A stretch of DNA of 64,000 nt, from assembly GCF_001556865.1 (NCBI RefSeq), contig NZ_LSJY01000029.1, positions 1 through 64,000 on the forward strand, in the 5' to 3' direction. The notes beneath the pieces are model-generated. The model ran no database searches and was not told the origin of the DNA. It worked only from the letters and a program-made list of their open reading frames with translations. Below, in pieces: positions 36,808 through 46,280 of this stretch; position 1 is the stretch's first letter, and each line of letters begins with the position of its first letter. A program made the translations under genes and the position numbers. Source of the stretch: Sphingobium sp. CCH11-B1 (GTDB lineage Bacteria; Pseudomonadota; Alphaproteobacteria; Sphingomonadales; Sphingomonadaceae).

Positions 36808-38058
36808 CTATTCTAGCGCGCGGATCGCCCGCTCGTCGCAACGGCGCGGCCCGCGTTCGACCGGGCTTGTCGTCGGTATGGCGATTGTCTGGCCGATGCG
36901 CAGCGGGGCGAAGCGCTTGCGCTCTATCCCCTCGCAGCGCAGCGCCAGTTCCAGCATGCGCGGCGGCGTGTCCCATTGCTCGTAGGACAGGCGAAACGTG
37001 CCCCAGTGGATGGGGATTGCGGTCGACGCGCCCAGCCGCTTGAATATCTCGACGGCCTGGATCGGGCCGATATGCGCGTCGGACTGCATCTGCCCCTTCC
37101 AGAAGCGGAAGGCGCCGACGGGGATAAGGGCCAGCCGGATCGGGCCATAGCGGCGCGCTTCATAGGGCCAGCCCATGTCGCCCGCTCCGGTATCACCCGC
37201 GAAAAAGATGTTACCCGCCCGCGTTTCGATGACGAAACTGGACCACAGCGCGCGATTGCGATCCGTGCCCCACCGGCTGCCCCAATGATGGTTGCGGGTG
37301 ACATGCACGCGATAGTCGGGACAATGTTCGTAATTGCCGCACTGGACCACGGCTTGCGGGGCAAGGCCGTTCAATGCCGCGCCGCTGACCGACTGGCGCC
37401 AATCGAGCGCCGTCGCGGGGATGCCGTTCGCCTTCAGGATGCTGTCATTGCCCAGGCTGGTGACGATCTTGGGCTGGTCCCGTTCCCACAGCCGTTTCAG
37501 GGTGAGCAGGTCCATATGGTCGTAATGATTGTGGCTGATGACGATCAGGTCGATCCGGGGCAAATCGTCGAAACGGATGCCGGGCTGGGCCACGCGCCGG
37601 GGGCCCAGCGGCGGGAAGGGGCTGGCATAATCGGACCAGATCGGATCGGTGAGGATGTTAAGTCCCGCCGCCTGTACCAGAACGGTCGCATGACCGACCC
37701 AGGTCGCGCTCATGCCGCGCGGCGCGGCGAACGGCGCGGGGCGTGCGGGCTTGACCGCGATCGCCTCGGGCCATTGTGGCCGGTCGTCGTCGCCCAGCAG
37801 CCAGCGCAGGATGAAGCCCTGCCGGCTGGTTCCGGGCGGCGCGGGCGTGTCGATGTCGCCATCGGGATTGAAGAAATGCGCGCCGTCATAATGGCGGCTG
37901 ACCGGACCCTGATAATAGACGCGGTCGAGGAAGGGCGGCACGATCGTCACCGCCAGGCACAGCGCGACGATCAGGAAGAGCAGCGCTACGCCTGCTCCGC
38001 GCGCAATGCGTTTCGGAAGGGATGATGAGGATGCGGGGCGGGTCACGCGTTTCGACAT
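36808..38058 (-). CDS. MBL-fold metallo-hydrolase, NAPE-PLD-like
   Basis: Membrane-anchored metallo-beta-lactamase-fold protein of 416 residues related to N-acylphosphatidylethanolamine phospholipase D and RomA. An N-terminal membrane helix (GAGVALLFLIVALCLAVTIVPPFL) is followed by WVGHATVLVQAAGLNILTDPIWS, the zinc motif VISHNHYDHMD, NHHWGSRWG and FAGDTGAG, and the late His in IPIHWGTFRLS. Likely acts on lipids or peptidoglycan-linked molecules at the membrane; substrate not determinable. Confidence 0.87.
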   Translation of the reverse strand: MSKRVTRPASSSSLPKRIARGAGVALLFLIVALCLAVTIVPPFLDRVYYQGPVSRHYDGAHFFNPDGDIDTPAPPGTSRQGFILRWLLGDDDRPQWPEAIAVKPARPAPFAAPRGMSATWVGHATVLVQAAGLNILTDPIWSDYASPFPPLGPRRVAQPGIRFDDLPRIDLIVISHNHYDHMDLLTLKRLWERDQPKIVTSLGNDSILKANGIPATALDWRQSVSGAALNGLAPQAVVQCGNYEHCPDYRVHVTRNHHWGSRWGTDRNRALWSSFVIETRAGNIFFAGDTGAGDMGWPYEARRYGPIRLALIPVGAFRFWKGQMQSDAHIGPIQAVEIFKRLGASTAIPIHWGTFRLSYEQWDTPPRMLELALRCEGIERKRFAPLRIGQTIAIPTTSPVERGPRRCDERAIRALE

Positions 38059-38109
38059 AACGCCGCCAGCCCTGCGGGCAAGGGGGGGCGGCCAGGTCAG
38101 GCCTTTCGA

Positions 38110-39513
38110 TCAGCCCTGGTCGCGATAGGCCATTTGCAGGATGCCCCAATGATGCCCCTTCACATGGATGGACGCGATGACCTGCTTCAGCAGGATAACG
38201 TCGCCATCGGCGGTCAGGCGGCGATAGGCCTTGATGCGGAAGGGCTTGACCGTGGTGCATTCCACCCGCGTATCCTCGCCCTCGAAAATCGAACCCTGCC
38301 GCGAATATTCGAGGTTCCACTTGATGTCGCCGGGCCGCTGGGGCTGGGCGCGTTCGGGCATGGCGATGGCGCCGAAGGCGTTGCGGTCGGTGAAGGTCAT
38401 GCCGAACAGGCCGGGATATTCGCGCGCCATTTCCTGCCGCACGCGCGCTGCGGGCAGCATCACCGCCTGTACCGGATGAGAAAAGAGCGGCGGATTGCTC
38501 CCGACGATGGGTTCATAATGGGTGCGCAGCACATCTTCCAGGCTGACGACGCCTGCGTCGATCGCCGTCTCGATCGCGCTTGCCACCACGGCAGCGCTGT
38601 CCAGGCAGAAGCGGATATAGGGCGAATCCGGGATGTCGACGCCGCTTTCCGCCAGATATTGCAGCAGCTTGTTGGTGTCCTCGCTTGCCGTCACGACCCG
38701 GACGGACAAACGCTGCAGGCCATCGGCATTGTCGTTCGACGTGCTGGCAAGCGCGCTCAGCCCCGACCGGATTTCCCCGGCCGATCCGACCATGGACCCG
38801 ATCCGCTGCGCCACCGCTTCGCTGTTGTCGGAAAGACCCTGCATCAGCGTACCGAGCCGGTCGACCAGCGTCTCGATATTCTTGGTGTCGTTGAGCGCGG
38901 TGCGTGCGGTCTGCGCGCCATGGGTGATGCTGTCCAATATGCCCCCCGCCTCGCCGGTCAGCGCCGCGATCGACTGTTCGATCGTATGGGTGGCGGTGGC
39001 TGTTTCCTGCGCCAGCTTCTTCACCTCGGCCGCGACCACGGCAAAACCGCGCCCGGCATCGCCCGCGCGCGCCGCCTCGATCGTGGCGTTGAGCGCGAGC
39101 AGATTGGTCTGCCTGGCGATGCCGCTGATGACGCTCGTCACATGCGCGACCGTCTTGAGCGCTTCGCCAAAGCCGTCGAGCCGGCTGTGGACGCGGTTCA
39201 CCTGTTCGATCAGGTCGACGAAATTATGGTTGGCGGCGGAAAGCTGGCGACCCGAATCGTCGATGATCGCGCGGGCGGCGACGGCTTTGTGCCGCGCGTC
39301 CTCCCCCGCCAGCGACACGCTGTCGCCGTCGCGCGACAACTGCGTCGCGGCGCCGCTGATCGCCTCGATCGTGCGCGCCTGCTGCGTCACGCGTTCGGCC
39401 AGTTCGCTGATGTCCGCCTGCAGATCGAGCGTACGGATGCCAAGATCGCCAGACAGTTTGGCGACCTTCATGACCGCCTTTTGCACGGCGTGCGATTGTG
39501 CTTCGTTACCCAC
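38110..39513 (-). CDS. Soluble methyl-accepting chemotaxis protein
   Basis: Cytoplasmic chemoreceptor of 467 residues without membrane helices. The signalling hairpin tip is [41 protein letters not shown] sequence near residues 130-170, flanked by long coiled coils (residues 20-290). A C-terminal domain from about residue 300 contains [18 protein letters not shown] and ends [23 protein letters not shown], which looks like a cache- or PAS-like sensor. Sensor-after-signalling order is unusual. No other chemotaxis genes are adjacent. Confidence 0.9.
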   Translation of the reverse strand: MGNEAQSHAVQKAVMKVAKLSGDLGIRTLDLQADISELAERVTQQARTIEAISGAATQLSRDGDSVSLAGEDARHKAVAARAIIDDSGRQLSAANHNFVDLIEQVNRVHSRLDGFGEALKTVAHVTSVISGIARQTNLLALNATIEAARAGDAGRGFAVVAAEVKKLAQETATATHTIEQSIAALTGEAGGILDSITHGAQTARTALNDTKNIETLVDRLGTLMQGLSDNSEAVAQRIGSMVGSAGEIRSGLSALASTSNDNADGLQRLSVRVVTASEDTNKLLQYLAESGVDIPDSPYIRFCLDSAAVVASAIETAIDAGVVSLEDVLRTHYEPIVGSNPPLFSHPVQAVMLPAARVRQEMAREYPGLFGMTFTDRNAFGAIAMPERAQPQRPGDIKWNLEYSRQGSIFEGEDTRVECTTVKPFRIKAYRRLTADGDVILLKQVIASIHVKGHHWGILQMAYRDQG

Positions 39514-39564
39514 GGATCCGATTGCTATCGGACCATGGTAAAATAAGGGTTAGCGCTGTCGCCA

Positions 39565-40626
39565 CTATCCCATCATGACCAGAAGCGTGAAGAACAGGGA
39601 CAGCGACACGCAGGCGAAGCCATAGAGCAGGGGCAGCCGTATCAGCGCGCCGGTGCGGGACAGGGCATAGGCATCCTTGAGTTGGCGGTACATGTGCCAG
39701 GCCGCGAACAGGATCAGCGCGGCAGTCACCAGCCCGGCGTCCACATGCAGGGCGGAAAGCAGCATCGACAGCGAAAAGAGCAGCGACATGAAGGCGATCG
39801 AATAGGTCACATAGATCGCATGGTCGTACATCTTGAACCGGCGGCTGAAGGGAAAGAGCAGCCAGAGGAAAGGCAGCGATATGAGGATGAGCGCCCAGGA
39901 GAATTTATAGGCGTTCGCCTTCAGCTTATAATAGGCGAATTCGGGATTTTCCGCCGCTGCATTCACCACCCGGCCCACCGTCTTGGCGACGCCGCCGTTC
40001 AGCCCCTCGGCCTCCAGCGAACGGCTGATGTCGCCGGCCAGGGTGATGCCCTTGCGGTCCTCGCGCGCGTCTTCCAGCCTTTCGGTCAGCGTCTCGCGCC
40101 GCCGGTCGGAAAGGCCGCCTTGTGCCAGTTCCGTCTCGATCTTCCTGATCCGCGCATCTGCCTTCGCCTCTTCCTTGCGCAGTTCCGCCGTCGCGCCCCT
40201 ATCCATCATCGGCCCTTGGGGCTTGGCGGGGCCGTGATGGCTGGTGAGCGAGAAGATCGCGTACATCAGGAAGGCGGAGAAGAGGAACAGGGCGAAGGGC
40301 GAGACGAACTTCGCCCGCTCCCCGTGGATGTAGCGGCGCGTCAGCATGCCGGGCCGCAGCGCAAGCTCCGGCAAAGTCTTCCAGATCTTGCCCTCGAAAT
40401 GCAGCACGCCGTGGGCGAGGTCATGGCCGATGGCGGCGAAGCTTCGGTGCAGATGGGCCGCCTGTCCGCACTGGCTGCAATAAGCGCCATGGACTTGCGC
40501 GCCGCAGTTTAGGCAGGCGCCATGCTCTGCGTGTGCGGACGCGGCCTCGCCATGGCCGGGCTCGACCGCCCGCGCCAGCATCGCTCCGGTGACGGCGTCT
40601 CCCGCCGCTTCGATTCCCCCAGTCAT
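39565..40626 (-). CDS. DUF3667 family membrane protein with zinc ribbon
   Basis: Protein of 353 residues. Near residues 38-55 there is a zinc ribbon (CLNCGAQVHGAYCSQCGQ), followed by the family signature FAAIGHDLAHGVLHFEGKIWKTLPELALRPGMLTRRYI-type block and FVSPFALFLFSAFLMYAIF. A charged helical insertion (residues 165-210) precedes four C-terminal membrane helices. Function unknown; family members are common in Sphingomonadales and Bacteroidota. Confidence 0.88.
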   Translation of the reverse strand: MTGGIEAAGDAVTGAMLARAVEPGHGEAASAHAEHGACLNCGAQVHGAYCSQCGQAAHLHRSFAAIGHDLAHGVLHFEGKIWKTLPELALRPGMLTRRYIHGERAKFVSPFALFLFSAFLMYAIFSLTSHHGPAKPQGPMMDRGATAELRKEEAKADARIRKIETELAQGGLSDRRRETLTERLEDAREDRKGITLAGDISRSLEAEGLNGGVAKTVGRVVNAAAENPEFAYYKLKANAYKFSWALILISLPFLWLLFPFSRRFKMYDHAIYVTYSIAFMSLLFSLSMLLSALHVDAGLVTAALILFAAWHMYRQLKDAYALSRTGALIRLPLLYGFACVSLSLFFTLLVMMG

Positions 40627-40880
40627 GTCACGGGATTACCAGCCCAGCAGGGCGCTTTCCAGCCCGTCATGCGGACGTGGAGGGGGCATCGTGTTGCTGG
40701 AATATCACGGCTGGCAATATTTCGACATGAAGCCGGACGTGCCCATCCGGATCGTCACGGTCCCGCCACAAATCCTGCCTAGCCGCGCGCCATCGATCCG
40801 AAGGCTGCCAGCGTCATGAGAGAGGCGCGACGCACAAGGCGGTCCGGATCGGACACATGTCTCATGCAAGGATTGACCTC

Positions 40881-43091
40881 GTGACCTTTTCGAAGACCGG
40901 CCGCGTGCTGCTGTTGTCCACCGCGCTTTGCGCCCTGTCCCTTCCTCTGGCCGCCCGCGCGCAGGACAGCGCGTCGGCCCCGGCGGCGGACGACCAATTG
41001 GGTGAGATCGTCGTCACCGCCGAGCGCCGTTCGGAAAACCTCCAGAAGGTGCCGGTGTCGGTCGGCGTCGTGCAGGGGGACCAGCTGCGCAATTTCACTG
41101 CCGGCGGCGGCGACATCCTCGAACTCGCCGCGCGCGTGCCCGGTCTCTATGCCGAAACGACGACCGGCCGCATCTTCCCGCGCTTCTACATTCGCGGCCT
41201 TGGCAACATCGACTTCTATCTCGGCGCGTCGCAGCCGGTGTCGATCATCCAGGACGATGTCGTACTCGAGCATGTGGTGCTGAAGTCCAACCCCGTGTTC
41301 GACGTCAACCAGGTCGAAGTGCTGCGCGGCCCGCAAGGCTCGCTGTTCGGCCGCAACACCACGGCCGGCATCATCAAGTTCGACACGATCCGCCCGTCGA
41401 TGGACTGGCAGGGCCGCGCCCAGGCCAGCTATGGCAGCTACAATACCGTCACCTTTGACGGCGGCGTGGGCGGTCCGATCGTCGCCGACAAGCTCGCCTT
41501 CCGCGTGTCGGGGCTCTACCAGCGCCGCGACGACTGGGTCGACAACGTCTATTCCGGCCCCAGCGCCGACGGCACCAAGCCGGGCAAGGATGTGATGGGC
41601 GGCTTCGAGGAAAAGGATGCGCGGCTCCAGCTGCTGCTCCAGCCCAACGAAACGCTGTCGATGCTGACCAGCGTCCACGCTCGCGACTATGCCGGCACGT
41701 CGACGCTGTTCCACCGCGCTGCATTGAAGAAGGGGTCGAACGACGTGTCGGCCGAACCGCGCGGCGTCGTCGCCTATGACGAGGCGGACAACAATCCGCA
41801 GGCCTACAAGACCTATGGCGCGTCGGAGCATATCGCGATCGACATGGGGCCGGTCACGCTGACCTCGATCACCGCCTATGAAACCACCTCGGGCTACAGC
41901 CGGGGTGACACGGACGGTGGCGCGGCGGCGAACTTCCCGGTGAACGGCGTCGCCAACGGCTTTGGCCAGAGCCAGGGCCGGGTGCGCGATCTCGACCAGC
42001 TGACCCAGGAAGTCCGTCTCGCCAGCAACGGCAACGCGGCGTTCAAATGGCAGCTGGGCGGCATGTATTTCGACAGCCGCGACACCACGGACTTTTACCA
42101 GCGCGCCTATTTCCTGACCGGCGCGGCGAACAACCCGAACAACTGGGTACGCCTGCGCAACAAGAATGACAGCTGGGCCGTCTTCGGCCAGGCAAGCTAT
42201 GCGCTGGCACCGGGCTTCACCATCACCGCCGGCGGCCGCTACACCAAGGACACGAAGGAACCGAGCTGGGACATCAGCGCCCTCTATGAAGTGAGCCCGG
42301 AAGTCAGCCTCTACGCCCGCGTGGCGCGGGGCTTCCGTGGCCCCACCATCCAGGGCCGCTCCGCCGTGTTCAACAGCGACTTCACCACTGCCGATTCGGA
42401 AACCATCATGTCCTATGAAGGCGGCGTGAAGACCAGCCTGTTCGACAACCGCCTGCGCTTCAACCTGACCGGCTTCGCCTGGCGGGTGAAGGACATCCAG
42501 CTGAACGGCAATGACGTGAACGGCAACGGCGTGCTGTTCAATGCTGACAAGGCCGACGCCTATGGCATGGAAGCCGATCTGGAGGCGCGCCCGGTCGAAA
42601 ATCTGACGCTGTCGGCGGGCCTCAGCCTGCTCCATACGAAGATCAAGGACAAGAATGTCTATGCGCAGGTATGCATCCTGAACGGCGTGGTGGTCTGCAC
42701 GGTCGAGGATCCGACGATCCGGGTGGGCGCCAACACCTTCGCGCAGATCGACGGCAATCCGCTGCCCAACGCGCCCAAATATACCGCCAATGTCGCGGCG
42801 CGCTACGACATCCCGCTCGGCAACGGCGGCAAGCTGTTTGCATCGACCGACTGGAACATCCAGGGCTACACCAATTTCGTCCTTTACCGGACGAAGGAGT
42901 TCTATTCGAAGGGCGATTTCGAGGGCGGGCTGAAGCTCGGCTACACCGCGCCGGACGGCAAATATGAGATTGCCGCCTTCGCCCGGAACATCACCAACGA
43001 GAAGAACCTCAAGGGTGTGATCGAAAACTACATGGCGGCCGTGTTCAACGAACCGCGAATCATCGGTGTGTCGCTGAGCGGCAGGCTCTGA
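40881..43091 (+). CDS. TonB-dependent outer-membrane receptor
   Basis: Outer-membrane active transporter of 736 residues. A signal peptide (GRVLLLSTALCALSLPLAARAQ) is followed by a TonB box (GEIVVTAERR), a plug domain (VPVSVGVVQGDQL, QVEVLRGPQGSLFGRNTTAGII) and a 22-strand barrel ending in the aromatic-less tip ISLSGRL-like GVSLSGRL. I start at a GTG at 40881, eight bases after AAGGA; an ATG at 40857 lacks a ribosome site. Ligand is unknown: no siderophore or sugar genes adjoin it. A strong terminator follows. Confidence 0.93.
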   Translation: MTFSKTGRVLLLSTALCALSLPLAARAQDSASAPAADDQLGEIVVTAERRSENLQKVPVSVGVVQGDQLRNFTAGGGDILELAARVPGLYAETTTGRIFPRFYIRGLGNIDFYLGASQPVSIIQDDVVLEHVVLKSNPVFDVNQVEVLRGPQGSLFGRNTTAGIIKFDTIRPSMDWQGRAQASYGSYNTVTFDGGVGGPIVADKLAFRVSGLYQRRDDWVDNVYSGPSADGTKPGKDVMGGFEEKDARLQLLLQPNETLSMLTSVHARDYAGTSTLFHRAALKKGSNDVSAEPRGVVAYDEADNNPQAYKTYGASEHIAIDMGPVTLTSITAYETTSGYSRGDTDGGAAANFPVNGVANGFGQSQGRVRDLDQLTQEVRLASNGNAAFKWQLGGMYFDSRDTTDFYQRAYFLTGAANNPNNWVRLRNKNDSWAVFGQASYALAPGFTITAGGRYTKDTKEPSWDISALYEVSPEVSLYARVARGFRGPTIQGRSAVFNSDFTTADSETIMSYEGGVKTSLFDNRLRFNLTGFAWRVKDIQLNGNDVNGNGVLFNADKADAYGMEADLEARPVENLTLSAGLSLLHTKIKDKNVYAQVCILNGVVVCTVEDPTIRVGANTFAQIDGNPLPNAPKYTANVAARYDIPLGNGGKLFASTDWNIQGYTNFVLYRTKEFYSKGDFEGGLKLGYTAPDGKYEIAAFARNITNEKNLKGVIENYMAAVFNEPRIIGVSLSGRL

Positions 43092-43112
43092 CGCGACCAG
43101 CCCTGTAACGGG

Positions 43113-43146
43113 AAGCGCGCCGTCCGGCCCGGACGGCGCGCTTTTT
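43113..43146 (+). terminator. Rho-independent terminator of the TonB-dependent receptor gene
   Basis: AGCGCGCCGTCC (43114-43125) pairs with GGACGGCGCGCT (43131-43142) around GGCCC, followed by TTTT. It lies 22 bases past the stop; an A before the stem also lets it serve the convergent small gene weakly. Confidence 0.85.
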
Positions 43147-43152
43147 CATGCG

Positions 43153-43407
43153 TCAGCTCGGCTTGATCGGCGCGAGCGTCACGCTCTCCCAACCCGGCGC
43201 AGCCGGGGTTCGACCCATCGTCCAATTGGTCTGCAGGCGCACCTTGGGGTTGGGGGCGCACCAGATTTCGCCGCTGTTCGACAGGCCCGTTACCCAGATC
43301 AGATTATGTTCCTGGCCATAATCGATGACGGCGAAGGCAAAGCCCTGTCCCTTGCCCTCTATGTCGACGGGCAGGGGAGGATCGAGCTGGGTGAAAGACA
43401 TGGGCAC
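43153..43407 (-). CDS. Hypothetical protein
   Basis: Small soluble protein of 84 residues, beginning MPMSFTQLDPPLPVDIEGKG and containing FAFAVIDYGQEHNLIWVTGL and GEIWCAPNPKVRLQTNW. The pattern of alternating hydrophobic residues suggests a small beta-rich domain. It looks like a real protein with ordinary composition but I cannot assign a named family. Stand-alone between the TonB-dependent receptor terminator and fumarase. Confidence 0.75.
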   Translation of the reverse strand: MPMSFTQLDPPLPVDIEGKGQGFAFAVIDYGQEHNLIWVTGLSNSGEIWCAPNPKVRLQTNWTMGRTPAAPGWESVTLAPIKPS

Positions 43408-43533
43408 TGCTCCGGCAAGAGGGTGCCGGAGACAATGCGGAACATCAGCCCTCGTTCCGCCGAATCAGGCGGGGCTGATCGAGGTTAGGCAGTTCCTGGC
43501 GACGCGCTCCGGCTATGGAGCGCGCCGGTGCGA

Positions 43534-45063
43534 TCAGGCCTGCGCCAGCAACCCCTCGCGCTTGATCTTCTCCTGCCACACCAGCGGGGCGAGGCGGTGG
43601 ACATTCTGGCCTTCGCTGTCGACCGCGACGGTGACCGGCATGTCTTCGACCGTGAATTCGTAGATCGCCTCCATGCCCAGGTCTTCAAAGCCCACGACCT
43701 TCGCTTCCTTGATCGCGCGAGCGACCAGGTAGGCCGCGCCGCCGACCGCCATCAGGTAAGCGCTCTTGTGCTTCGCGATCGAATCCGTCGCCGCCGGGCC
43801 GCGCTCGGCCTTGCCGACGCAGGCGGCGAGGCCCTGTTCCAGCATCATGTCCATGAACTTGTCCATGCGCGTCGCGGTGGTGGGACCGGCGGGGCCGACC
43901 ACTTCGTCGCGGACCGGATCGACCGGGCCGACATAATAGATGACCCGGCCCCTGAAATCGACGGGCAGGCTCTCGCCCGCTGCGAGCATGTCGGCGATCC
44001 GCTTGTGCGCGGCGTCGCGCCCGGTCAGCATCTTGCCGTTCAGGAGCAGCCGGTCGCCATGCTTCCAGCTCTGGACCACGTCCGGCGTCAACGTGTCGAG
44101 GTCGACGCGGATCGCTTCCTTGCTGGGCTTCCAGTCGACCTGCGGCCATTCGGAAAGCTTGGGTGCTTCCAGATAGGCCGGGCCGGAGCCGTCGAGGGTA
44201 AAATGCGCGTGGCGGGTGGCGGCGCAATTGGGGATCATCGCCACCGGCTTGCCTGCGGCGTGGCAGGGATAATCGTGGATCTTGACGTCGAGCACCGTCG
44301 CAAGGCCGCCAAGCCCCTGCGCGCCGATGCCGAGCGCGTTGACCTTGTCGAAAATCTCGATCCGCAGCTCCTCGATCTTGTTCTGTGGGCCGCGCGCCTT
44401 CAACTCGCCCATGTCGATCGGGTCCATCAGGCTTTCCTTGGCCAGCGCCACCGCCTTTTCCGCCGTGCCGCCGATGCCGATGCCCAGCATCCCCGGCGGG
44501 CACCAGCCCGCGCCCATCTGCGGCACCATCTCCAGCACCCAGTCGACGATCGAATCGCTCGGGTTCATCATCTTGAACTTGGTCTTGTTCTCGCTGCCGC
44601 CGCCCTTGGCCGCGACATCGACGATCACCTTGCTGCCCGGCACCATCTCCACGTTGAGGACGCAGGGGGTGTTGTCCTTGGTGTTCTGGCGCGAAAAGGC
44701 CGGATCGCGCAGAATGGAGGCGCGCAGTCGGTTCTCCGGGTTCAGATAGGCGCGGCGCACGCCTTCATCGACGACCTCCTGCATCGACCGGCTATTGTCG
44801 TCCAGGCGGCACTCCATGCCCCATTTGACGAACACATTGACGATGCCGGTGTCCTGGCAGATCGGGCGATGCCCCTCCGCGCACATGCGGCTGTTGGTCA
44901 GGATCTGGGCGATGGCGTCCTTCGCCGCCGGATTGGCCTCCGCCTCATAGGCTTTGCCGAGCGCGCGGATATAATCCATCGGGTGATAATAGCTGATGAA
45001 CTGGAGCGCGTCAGCGACGCTCTCAATGAGGTCGGCGGTCTTGATGACGGTCATCGTACCCAT
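43534..45063 (-). CDS. fumA: Class I fumarate hydratase (iron-sulfur)
   Basis: Oxygen-sensitive 4Fe-4S fumarase of the TCA cycle. 509 residues in two domains: the N-terminal part with GHRPICQDTGIVNVFVKWG (cluster Cys), GGGSENKTKFKMMNPSD, and GWCPPGMLGIGIGGTAEKA, then IPNCAATRHAHFTLDGSGPAYLE (further cluster Cys), and the C-terminal part with LLNGKMLTGRDAAHKRIADML and GPAGPTTATRMDKF. Stand-alone. Homologues are sometimes labelled FumB; the class is certain, the suffix is not. Confidence 0.94.
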   Translation of the reverse strand: MGTMTVIKTADLIESVADALQFISYYHPMDYIRALGKAYEAEANPAAKDAIAQILTNSRMCAEGHRPICQDTGIVNVFVKWGMECRLDDNSRSMQEVVDEGVRRAYLNPENRLRASILRDPAFSRQNTKDNTPCVLNVEMVPGSKVIVDVAAKGGGSENKTKFKMMNPSDSIVDWVLEMVPQMGAGWCPPGMLGIGIGGTAEKAVALAKESLMDPIDMGELKARGPQNKIEELRIEIFDKVNALGIGAQGLGGLATVLDVKIHDYPCHAAGKPVAMIPNCAATRHAHFTLDGSGPAYLEAPKLSEWPQVDWKPSKEAIRVDLDTLTPDVVQSWKHGDRLLLNGKMLTGRDAAHKRIADMLAAGESLPVDFRGRVIYYVGPVDPVRDEVVGPAGPTTATRMDKFMDMMLEQGLAACVGKAERGPAATDSIAKHKSAYLMAVGGAAYLVARAIKEAKVVGFEDLGMEAIYEFTVEDMPVTVAVDSEGQNVHRLAPLVWQEKIKREGLLAQA

Positions 45064-45136
45064 TCCCTATAGCTTGCCGCCCGCCCTGCACGACGGGTCT
45101 TCGCAAGGCGCGGCTATAGGGTTTTGGCCGATAGCG

Positions 45137-45796
45137 TCAATGCGCCGCCAGAGGCCCGTCGGCGAAGGGGAACATCGACCAATAGGGTTTTTTCTCGTCC
45201 AGCACCTGCGCAAAGCTCGCCCGGGCTTCCAACCGGGCGAGGTATGCGGCGAGCACGGGGTGGCGCTCGCCCAGCGGCAGGATGCGGTCGGCGTAGAAGA
45301 GCGCGGGCGCGGCAGCGCAATCCGCCAGCGTAAAGCCTTCGCCCGCCGCCCAGCTCCGCCCGGCGATGCGCCCCTCGATCAGCGCATAGGCCTTGCCCAG
45401 CAGGGCGCAAGCCTGCTCCACGCCAGGGGGATCGCGCTGGTCCTCCGGTCGCAGCCGGTCCGCCACCAGCGCCTGCATCGGCGTCATCACATAATTGTCG
45501 AACAGCCGGTCCATCAGCCGCGTCTCCAGCGCCGCATCGGAATCGGCGGGGATCGGGCGGAAAGCGCCGGGGTCGTGCAGCGCCAGATATTCGATGATGA
45601 TGCTCGCTTCCGCCACGGTCGCGCCGCGCACCGGATCGTGCAGGATGGGGAATTTGCCGATCGGCCAGAGCGCCTGCCATTCGGCCGCGACCCCTTCCTC
45701 CGCCAGCATCCGGCGCGCGAAGGGCACGCCGCTTTCGTAAAGCGCGATCAGCACCTTCCAGCAATAGGAAGAGAGGGGGTGATAGTAGAGAATCAT
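45137..45796 (-). CDS. Glutathione S-transferase family protein
   Basis: Cytosolic protein of 219 residues with an N-terminal thioredoxin-like domain (MILYYHPLSSYCWKVLIALYESGVPF, with the cis-Pro loop IGKFPILHD and the glutathione-binding E-A-S in VAEASIIIEYL) and a C-terminal helical domain (SWAAGEGFTLADCAAAPALFYA). The ATG at 45796 is chosen by homology; the open frame upstream is unrelated. Transcribed divergently from nrdA. Confidence 0.9.
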   Translation of the reverse strand: MILYYHPLSSYCWKVLIALYESGVPFARRMLAEEGVAAEWQALWPIGKFPILHDPVRGATVAEASIIIEYLALHDPGAFRPIPADSDAALETRLMDRLFDNYVMTPMQALVADRLRPEDQRDPPGVEQACALLGKAYALIEGRIAGRSWAAGEGFTLADCAAAPALFYADRILPLGERHPVLAAYLARLEARASFAQVLDEKKPYWSMFPFADGPLAAH

Positions 45797-46280
45797 CGGC
45801 TGCTCCTCTCTTGCGGTCGGACCCGCCGCGCGGTCGCCGCGCCGGTGTGGCGGACAGCGCAGCGATGCTGACAGGCTTTTGACGGTCTGTCGTAATTTTC
45901 CGAGCCAAGCGAAATTTATTTTTACAGCCGCATCATCCCTCTTGCCTTTTCGGGGGGCGGGGCAAGTCCATGCGTCGCTGTTCGGCCCAGCGGTGAAATG
46001 ACTCGGAACGTCGATGAACCGAGTCACGCGCCTGTCATTTACCCTCTTGCGCCTGCGACCCGCTATGGCACTATCCCTTGTATCGGGTTAACGGGGGTTA
46101 CCCAATAGATTGTGATCGCGACGCCGGACCGATGTCCGGCGATGGGCCTTTTCGTCCTCGTGATTCTTTCGGTTGGGCCTTTTTCCGTCCCCGGGGCGGT
46201 GCGGTTCATGATAGGATGCGCGGCTCATTCCGCGACCCGCTTGACCGAATCGAACGGAACAGGAACATTCGGGGGCTGCG
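45797..46280. other. Intergenic region between gst and nrdA with several palindromes
   Basis: 484 bases with no gene. It holds the divergent promoters of gst and nrdA, an inverted repeat TGACTCGG (45999-46006) / CCGAGTCA (46019-46026), the two NrdR-type boxes at 46068-46115, and a 7-bp hairpin GCCGGAC (46123-46129) / GTCCGGC (46134-46140) in the presumed nrdA leader. Confidence 0.7.
46068..46115 (+). promoter_or_regulatory. Tandem NrdR boxes upstream of nrdA
   Basis: GCACTATCCCTTGTAT (46068-46083, about 11 of 16 matches) and ACCCAATAGATTGTGA (46100-46115, about 13 of 16) fit the NrdR consensus ACACWAWATMTWGTGT. Their starts are 32 bases apart, the three-turn spacing usual for NrdR pairs, and they overlap the likely promoter. 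Confidence 0.65.

Noticed and set aside
40779..42635. Minus-strand 618-residue frame opposite the TonB-dependent receptor
   Set aside because: Antisense shadow; the receptor has signal peptide, TonB box, plug and barrel features.
43092..43152. Small-gene candidate between the TonB-dependent receptor and the next gene
   Set aside because: Only the terminator hairpin occupies this gap.
43528..45072. Plus-strand 514-residue frame opposite fumarase
   Set aside because: Antisense shadow of a conserved enzyme.
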